Assembly: GCA_963575745.1 (NCBI GenBank)
Contig: CAUYUJ010014183.1
Location: 820,742-884,741, forward strand
Length of the DNA: 64,000 bases
Direction of reading: 5' to 3'
Source: Prorocentrum cordatum
Taxonomy: Eukaryota; Sar; Dinophyceae; Prorocentrales; Prorocentraceae
A model generated the notes under the pieces. That model was not told where the DNA came from. It saw only the letters and a list, made by a program, of their open reading frames with translations, and ran no database searches. Of this stretch, positions 30,855 to 37,198 are shown piece by piece (position 1 is the stretch's first letter; each line of letters opens with the position of its first letter). The translations under genes and the position numbers were made by a program.

Positions 30855-33464
30855 TCAAGATGAAGAAGATGTGCCTACAATATCTGCCAGCATCTGGGCT
30901 TCCCTCAGATGCTGGAGCTCAGCACTGCAGCGCGCCGTGGCCTCAGAGGCGGATTGCTCCGCAAATGCTGTCAGCATCGATGGATTATCCATCAGCTGTT
31001 TCAGCACGCCTTTGGACCTAGCGTCGCTGACCGTATGCAATTCACGATTAGTGTATCCCATCACTATTTTACGGCGGGACTGCACAGCGTCCATGGGTAC
31101 ACTACCACCATGCTTGGCCAGTGTCCTGGCAACAAAACAATCGAACGTCTCGAGATCGTCGATGTTGTCGCCTCGCATGGTGGCCTTGGCGAGCGTCTCC
31201 ATCAACCCCTGGGGCAGGTTTCCCTGCAATTGATTGCGCTCCTGCGCTGGGGTCGGCTCGCCTGTCAGCACTGTCTGGAAGGACGTGCTGCTTGAGCCCG
31301 AGGCGGGTTGCCCCGCAGCTCCAAAACGATCACACCTGATCGACAGATGCCCTGACGGCAACTTCGTCGTCGGCATGATTTTGGAGCCTTCCGGGAGCTC
31401 CATCTTGACCTGCCCCTTACCAGGGAATATCAGCTTTTCCTGGCCTCGTTCAAGCACGATAATCGTGCGTTTGTCCTGCATACTATCGAGACCTAGGATG
31501 GCTGGCAGGTCCTTTCCACAGCCTGACACAATGTTCGTCTTGTATGAATCGTGTTGGGCTGACCCCTGGTACTCGCAGGCAATGCTAAATGTGCCTACGG
31601 TATCCGCTGTGGCCGACCCCTCTCCCACTCCGTTGATATGCAAACGAGAGCGGGGCTCGAATGTACAAGCACGACCATGTGACTCAGCAACCTGAACGAA
31701 CTTACGGCTCGTGTTCTCGCCCATGATGTTGATCTTCGAACCGACGTCGATGAGTATGGAATTCCCACCATCATCCAAGAACGTCTTACTCGGCTGCTTG
31801 ATGTGCACAGTTTCTGAAGTGTCGGCTGTGTCGGTAGGCGGGTTTCCCCGCGGCACATTCGTACTCCCTGGCGGGTTACCCCGCACGACACTGGCATGCG
31901 ACTCGCTCTCGGCCATGCGTGCCAGGTCAATGTACTGGAAGTGCGACACGTGCTGGGCGTGATCACCACGCTCCTCCCGCCAGTTGGCATACTCATCACG
32001 TATGCTCATATACTGCTCGCGGGTAGTGCGCCTTATCAGCGTTAGGTACGAGTGAAGGGCGATGTCTTGCAGCCCTTCGTTCATGACGTGATCCCGGTAC
32101 CGCAGCCACTCCTCGAACTCCTCATTCGTCGCTGAGATGTTGACGGCCCTGGCTGCTGCTGCTGACGCCGCTGAGGATTCTGATAGGTCTAACGACGGAC
32201 TATCAGTTTCAGGATTATTGGCATCTAGCATAAACGTTGTGTGTGTATTATCCATCTGATTCTGGAAATGTCGTACACGCAACTCGCGCAGCTGATCAGG
32301 GTCCAATGACATCTCAACCTCGCCTCCACTCTGGGGAGACATCTGAGGAGTATCCTGCAGGTTTCCCTGCTGAGGCGCCGTCATCGGGATAAGCTGATCG
32401 AAATATCCCGTTGCCATAGGCGGCCTTACCTCTTCAGGCAGGTGTCCCTGCTGGTGTGACGAAGCTGTCTGCATAGCTAGCATCCTGGCCGTCATCTCCT
32501 CCACCATGCTCCTTAGCTCCCGCAGCTCCCTCATTGACTGCTCGGGAGTCTGACTAAGGGAGCCAGTCCATGGGAAGGACGATGTTATAATGCCAGGTGC
32601 ACGACAGATCGCACATGGTGGCTGCTGTGGATCTCCCTCACGCTGGTTTGTCACGTGGCCCACCACGTTAGAATTCCAGCATCCCTCGTGGAATAGGTGA
32701 TTGCACCTCAGGCGATACACACTATCCCTGGGCTGAAATTCTTCGAGGCATACAGCACAGGTGTCCTCCATCCCAGTAAAGACTTCTACGTCTGCTACCC
32801 TGGGATATACCCGCCGCTGCCTCTCCAGTACCGTCTCGGAAGGCATGGAGGCTGATGGGGGAGTCCCCGTTAGGTCCATCACCTCCGGCCCTTCGACATT
32901 TGGCATGGAAGTAGTCGGAGTCACGGCGGGCGAGTTTCCTCGCAAAGGTGTTCCCCTATTCCGCACCACATCGAGTGCAGCTGCACGTGACTGGTCCCGT
33001 ACACTTTGCACCGCCTGCCTCCTCATGAAACATGCCTGCTGAGTGTGGTGCGTCTGCCTGATGTAGTCAGGCACGCCCCTACTGCCAGACGATATTGAAT
33101 GGGCAGTGGGTTGTACAACCACCTCTGGTGATGTTGGGGAAGGCATGAAGGCCATGTGCGGGTACATGGAGTGGTCACTGCAGCGCACATTGGTGAGGTT
33201 ATGCATCTGATCCGCCAATTCCCGAACAAATTTGTTCGGGACCCTTGTACCGTCAGGGTATAATGGCGGATTCATCTGCGTGGGTGGTGGCCTCTGGCCC
33301 TGAGACATGCTCGGATGGGCGTTGAACGCCGGGATAAAGGCTCGTTGCCGAGCGGGGTCCCGTGGGTTGGGACCCTCCGGTTCCCAGGACCAGGCTGGCC
33401 TCCACCTCTGCCCGCTTGGGTGAGGCAGATTATGGTTCTGCACCTGCTGTACCGCGGCCGCCAC
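30855..33464 (-). CDS. Retroelement ORF3: RING-H2 finger plus retropepsin-like protease
   Basis: The 869-aa frame starts at a GTG in an open region that extends upstream to a TAG near 33,577. Residues about 237-290 form a RING-H2 finger: CAVC, then CNHLFHEGCW, then CAIC, the C3H2C3 pattern of many ubiquitin ligases. Residues about 555-680 form a retropepsin-like domain: ILIDVGSKINIMG near 570 (the usual D-T/S-G is D-V-G) and PAILGLDSM near 655, typical of the second conserved strand. The protease would cut the polyprotein. A RING finger is not a standard copia part and may act on host ubiquitination or on nucleic acid. The first ~70 residues duplicate the end of ORF2. The frame ends in TGA, with ORF4 continuing in the same frame. 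Confidence 0.85.
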   Translation of the reverse strand: MAAAVQQVQNHNLPHPSGQRWRPAWSWEPEGPNPRDPARQRAFIPAFNAHPSMSQGQRPPPTQMNPPLYPDGTRVPNKFVRELADQMHNLTNVRCSDHSMYPHMAFMPSPTSPEVVVQPTAHSISSGSRGVPDYIRQTHHTQQACFMRRQAVQSVRDQSRAAALDVVRNRGTPLRGNSPAVTPTTSMPNVEGPEVMDLTGTPPSASMPSETVLERQRRVYPRVADVEVFTGMEDTCAVCLEEFQPRDSVYRLRCNHLFHEGCWNSNVVGHVTNQREGDPQQPPCAICRAPGIITSSFPWTGSLSQTPEQSMRELRELRSMVEEMTARMLAMQTASSHQQGHLPEEVRPPMATGYFDQLIPMTAPQQGNLQDTPQMSPQSGGEVEMSLDPDQLRELRVRHFQNQMDNTHTTFMLDANNPETDSPSLDLSESSAASAAAARAVNISATNEEFEEWLRYRDHVMNEGLQDIALHSYLTLIRRTTREQYMSIRDEYANWREERGDHAQHVSHFQYIDLARMAESESHASVVRGNPPGSTNVPRGNPPTDTADTSETVHIKQPSKTFLDDGGNSILIDVGSKINIMGENTSRKFVQVAESHGRACTFEPRSRLHINGVGEGSATADTVGTFSIACEYQGSAQHDSYKTNIVSGCGKDLPAILGLDSMQDKRTIIVLERGQEKLIFPGKGQVKMELPEGSKIMPTTKLPSGHLSIRCDRFGAAGQPASGSSSTSFQTVLTGEPTPAQERNQLQGNLPQGLMETLAKATMRGDNIDDLETFDCFVARTLAKHGGSVPMDAVQSRRKIVMGYTNRELHTVSDARSKGVLKQLMDNPSMLTAFAEQSASEATARCSAELQHLREAQMLADIVGTSSSS
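33221..33240. repeat. Perfect 20-nt palindrome in ORF3
   Basis: CCCGAACAAATTTGTTCGGG reads the same on both strands and encodes part of a PNKFVREL segment. It has no tetraloop and is unlike the 14-nt hairpins. It may be chance, or a dimerisation-type palindrome. Confidence 0.7.
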
Positions 33465-33583
33465 TCTTGAGCGATAGTCGTCGGGTATAACCAGGCAGGT
33501 TTCCCTGCTGACTCGTTGGCGTGCCGGGCGGCATCATGTTGAGGAGGGCTGTGCTGTGATCAGCCCTAGCCGCAGCTAACCTC
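33270..33583 (-). repeat. Tandem duplication inside the retroelement, copy 1
   Basis: The block from TTCATCTGCGTGGGTGGTGG to CCGCAGCTAACCTCT is repeated at about 33,630-33,966. The two copies are nearly identical, except that this one has lost about 23 bp around 33,485 (CGGGTATAACCAGG against CGGGTGTACCCGCC...TACCAGG). The duplication puts a TAG at the junction near 33,577 and separates ORF2 from ORF3, which were probably one frame. Both copies carry the GCTCG and GCAGG hairpins. Confidence 0.85.
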
Positions 33584-36500
33584 TAGTGTGCCGTTTGCAG
33601 GGCCAGGTGTGGTGGCTTGGATGTACGGATTCATCTGCGTGGGTGGTGGCCTCTGGCCCTGAGACATGCTCGGATGGGCGTTGAACGCCGGGATAAAGGC
33701 TCGTTGCCGAGCGGGGTCCCGTGGGTTGGGACCCTCCGGTTCCCAGGACCAGGCTGGCCTCCACCTCTGCCCACTTGGGTGAGGCAGATTATGGTTCTGC
33801 ACCTGCTGTACCGCGGCCGCCACTCTTGAGCGATAGTCGTCGGGTGTACCCGCCCTGTGGTGGCTTGGTGTACCAGGCAGGTTTCCCTGCTGACTCGTTG
33901 GCGTGCCGGGCGGCATCATGTTGAGGAGGGCTGTGCTGTGATCAGCCCTAGCCGCAGCTAACCTCTCCATGAGTGTGACGTTTACTGCAGGGCGAACAGG
34001 TGTCCCAAATGGGGATTGTGCTGGCGGAGTGCCCGCTGGAGTCATGCCCCTTGGAGTGCGCATGCTCTGCGTGGGGCTTGCGTGCACTGGCTCGAACCGA
34101 GCAGGTCCGCTTGTAGGCAGGTTTCCCTGCATGGCTTGACGATTTCTCGTGGCCATAGCGGACATTGCTCCCTGGCCTGCGGCCCAGGGATCCTGCTGGT
34201 ACAGCCTGTCCGCCAGCTGTTCTACCTGGTCAGGGTTCAGCGAAGCTGCAATCTGATCCAGGTCTGAAGTACTTATGGCCTGCCAAGACACGGCGCTCGG
34301 CCCTTGGCTTGGGGCACGGCTTGGAGCCGCGCTCCCGGCCTCACTCTCGGTGATCATAAAGAACCGAAAGATCTCAGGCTGGTTTCCCAGCTGGGTGGGG
34401 CTGTAGTGGTCCCCAACGTCCCTGTGGAGGTAGACCATGGCTGGATCAACGCCCTCTTGGTCTCGGGACCAATTGTACTTAACGCTGGAATCACCAACAT
34501 CAGCCCACCTATCTGGGGCAGTCATCATACTGACAGAGACTCGCGCACGGCGGATCCCCAAATATTCTGGGTTGCGCCATTGCCTTCCAGTGGTCAGGTC
34601 CTCTACATGGGAAATGTAATACAGTTCAATGATACCGTTATCTCCCTCGGACAAGAGGACTCCGTTATCGGACCAACAGAACTTTATACCATCTTGTATG
34701 GCCTTGCGCCAATCTACAAAGATGATGAGATCTGATTCTGGGTCCCACCCACTGTTCACGGCACGGCGGCGCAATGTCGGCACGAAGTGGATGTGTGAAC
34801 GGCCTGTCCCCGTTTTCTTCGTGTTGTGCTCAGGTCTACAGGACAGGCCGTGCCACATAATGCCTTCGAAAGCGTGCCATCGAGTGCCATGCATGGCGAC
34901 CTCAGGGCATTGGGCCGGTCTCCCGGCGGGTTCGTCGCACAGTACAATGTAGCTGTACAGCGACCATGGAGCTTTCAATTTCCATGAATGCCCCTGAGAG
35001 GCGCGGACGAAGATAGCGGGCTCACCAGAGTCCCGCATTAGCACCTTAAATTGAAGGCGCTGTTTTTCTTCTCCGTCTGGTTCACGAACATGAACAACTT
35101 CCATCATGATGGCTGCGAGTTGGTCAACCGAGCGACCATACAACTGTTCGCTAATAACTTTGGCCTCTTCATAAGCGTGCCTCGAGTGACTTGTGTTCCA
35201 AGGAAAGTTCTCCACGAGGTCCACGAGGTTGATCCAACCATCATGATCATCAAAAGATTTCAGGCGCCACACAGGATTATGTGGCTTATCTGGCGCATGT
35301 CTACATATCCTGCTGATAGCTTTGCTTAACCTTTTAAGAGTATCATTGGATCTGGGAAGAATTCCGGCCTTCCTGCATTCCTTCATGAATGGCTCATCCA
35401 CCGAACGTATCGGTGGGAGCTTCCGAAGTGCCAGTCTATCCCTGATCAGATCTGGAGTCCCACTAGTGAAGGATGTGTCTCCTGGGTGGTGCAGCTGAAC
35501 TGCTGGCGGGTTTCCCCGCATCGGAGCCTCTGTTGCTGAAGAGGCTGCGGCTCCTGAAGAGGGGGAAGCTGCGGCAGCAGCGCCTGGCGGGTTTCCCCGC
35601 GGAGATGCGCGACTGGCGCTGCCCCTGATCTTCGGCACCCAGTTACCCCTCGACATAGCACCTTCATCGGACCTCCTGGAACGAGCCGCCACAGGCGAAG
35701 CTGGCGCAGGTGCATACTCACTGCGCTCGAAAGCTGCCGCCCGTTCCGCAATGGACTTGCTGCGGCTAAGCGAACGTCCTCGTTCCTCAGTGGGGTCCTG
35801 GGGTTGCTGCTCGGGCACAGATGCTGGTATAGGAGCTGTGCGTTTCGGCGCCGGAGGCGGCTTAGGTGTCGGGGGTTCACTCTTGGCCTTCGAAGTTAGT
35901 GGGAGTGGGGGCTTTCTAGCCCCCTTCATGTAGAGCTTGCTGGAATCCTCCAGCATCTTGCGAGTTGCCTCGCGTGTGCGTTCATCTACTGTCTGAATAC
36001 GCTCCTCATCTTCCGCCACACGTTGAGCCTTTGTCTCGTCCTTGATGATCGGCTCCGGTTGCTGGGACTGGCTAGATACGCCAGGCGAGTTTCCTCGCAT
36101 ACCAGGAAGACTAAAGAGCGCGTCTTTCTCTTCCTGGGTCATGGCTACCATTCCCCTTGGAGCCGGAGTAGGTTTCTCTTCTTCTTTCGGATCCAAGTGG
36201 CCCAAGATCCCGAGACGACTATTAACTGCTGCGATCTCTTCCGGTGTCATCGGGTCAAGTGGCGGATGGCCCTCCTTAGGAGGGGTTTTGCCCCTGTTGG
36301 GGCTCAGGCCTTCGTTGTTTCCAACGGGGCATCCTGGCCTGTGATTCTGGAACGGCTGGGAACAAGGACCACATGCAGCGTGAGGCCTATACTGCTTGCG
36401 AGCCGCGATAATATCTCGCAACTGGGCCCGCGCTTCTTGAATTTCAGGGCGGCGGATGTTTGTTGCAAGCTGATAGCCTCCACGGATGGGTCTGCCATCG

Positions 36501-37198
36501 CCGTCCCTATAGGCAGGATTGCCCTGGCCGAAGGCCGAGTGTTCCCCTTTTCGGCGTCGTGGGTCGCTGTATGGAAGTAGCTGGCCACCTCTTCTGGCAG
36601 CGTGTTCCCTTGGGCCAGCCTGACTCCAATCACGAGGGAGTCGAGCCTGAGGATGTGGCTCTCCTCTGACGCGCGTATGGGAACGAGATCTTCTGGTGTT
36701 CTCATCAGAAGAGGCTGCTGATGCAGCAGGAGCGGCACCCGTTGGAGGTGCTTGAGGAGGCTCCTCTGCGATCCCGGGTGGATCGCTCGATGGAGGCAGG
36801 TCTCCCTGCTGGGTGGAGCTCGGCGCAAGTGGCTCTTGTGCCGATGGTGATGTTGGTTCAGACTCATCAGGGTCGAAATCGACCTCTTCCTCACCAGTCA
36901 CGTCCATCATGAGGATGGTGACGTCATCCTCATCTAACCCACACCCATCGCCTTCTACTTCTTCTGATGTCGAACTACCAATTATGATGGCCATTGGCGC
37001 ATCTGGTAAAGGCAGGTTTCCCTGCATGGCCGGCGTCTGGCCGTCACTCGGCTGTCCTGGAGTAGGAGGCGCAGTCGTCGGCTCAGGGTCATCGACGAGC
37101 ATAGGCTGCCTAGCAATGTTACGCATGGCCGCATGGTTTGGCCTCATCCCCAGCTCCTGGAGATTCCATCCTGGCGGGGGAAGATCATGACCACGCAT
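33566..37198 (-). CDS. Retroelement ORF2: disordered protein with a Tpt1/KptA-like RNA 2'-phosphotransferase domain
   Basis: Tpt1/KptA enzymes remove an internal RNA 2'-phosphate using NAD+, the last step of tRNA splicing in fungi and plants. In this 1,210-aa protein residues about 612-875 carry the family's landmarks in order: LSKAISRICRHAP (Arg-His pair near 634), DDHDGWINLVDLVE, IFVRASQGHS near 733, AMHGTRWHAFEGIMWHGLS near 770-788, SHIHFVP near 803, LIIFVDWRKAIQDGIKF near 828, and SDNGVLLSEG. The fourth catalytic Arg of the family is not obvious: SGWDPES precedes LIIFVD. The flanks (1-610, 880-1210) are Pro/Ser/Gln-rich and disordered. ATG at 37,198 overlaps the end of Gag by 55 nt in the -1 frame. 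A hairpin (AGRPA, 34,914) sits in a loop of the enzyme domain. The C-terminus is altered by a tandem duplication. Confidence 0.85.
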   Translation of the reverse strand: MRGHDLPPPGWNLQELGMRPNHAAMRNIARQPMLVDDPEPTTAPPTPGQPSDGQTPAMQGNLPLPDAPMAIIIGSSTSEEVEGDGCGLDEDDVTILMMDVTGEEEVDFDPDESEPTSPSAQEPLAPSSTQQGDLPPSSDPPGIAEEPPQAPPTGAAPAASAASSDENTRRSRSHTRVRGEPHPQARLPRDWSQAGPREHAARRGGQLLPYSDPRRRKGEHSAFGQGNPAYRDGDGRPIRGGYQLATNIRRPEIQEARAQLRDIIAARKQYRPHAACGPCSQPFQNHRPGCPVGNNEGLSPNRGKTPPKEGHPPLDPMTPEEIAAVNSRLGILGHLDPKEEEKPTPAPRGMVAMTQEEKDALFSLPGMRGNSPGVSSQSQQPEPIIKDETKAQRVAEDEERIQTVDERTREATRKMLEDSSKLYMKGARKPPLPLTSKAKSEPPTPKPPPAPKRTAPIPASVPEQQPQDPTEERGRSLSRSKSIAERAAAFERSEYAPAPASPVAARSRRSDEGAMSRGNWVPKIRGSASRASPRGNPPGAAAAASPSSGAAASSATEAPMRGNPPAVQLHHPGDTSFTSGTPDLIRDRLALRKLPPIRSVDEPFMKECRKAGILPRSNDTLKRLSKAISRICRHAPDKPHNPVWRLKSFDDHDGWINLVDLVENFPWNTSHSRHAYEEAKVISEQLYGRSVDQLAAIMMEVVHVREPDGEEKQRLQFKVLMRDSGEPAIFVRASQGHSWKLKAPWSLYSYIVLCDEPAGRPAQCPEVAMHGTRWHAFEGIMWHGLSCRPEHNTKKTGTGRSHIHFVPTLRRRAVNSGWDPESDLIIFVDWRKAIQDGIKFCWSDNGVLLSEGDNGIIELYYISHVEDLTTGRQWRNPEYLGIRRARVSVSMMTAPDRWADVGDSSVKYNWSRDQEGVDPAMVYLHRDVGDHYSPTQLGNQPEIFRFFMITESEAGSAAPSRAPSQGPSAVSWQAISTSDLDQIAASLNPDQVEQLADRLYQQDPWAAGQGAMSAMATRNRQAMQGNLPTSGPARFEPVHASPTQSMRTPRGMTPAGTPPAQSPFGTPVRPAVNVTLMERLAAARADHSTALLNMMPPGTPTSQQGNLPGTPSHHRAGTPDDYRSRVAAAVQQVQNHNLPHPSGQRWRPAWSWEPEGPNPRDPARQRAFIPAFNAHPSMSQGQRPPPTQMNPYIQATTPGPANGTLEVSCG

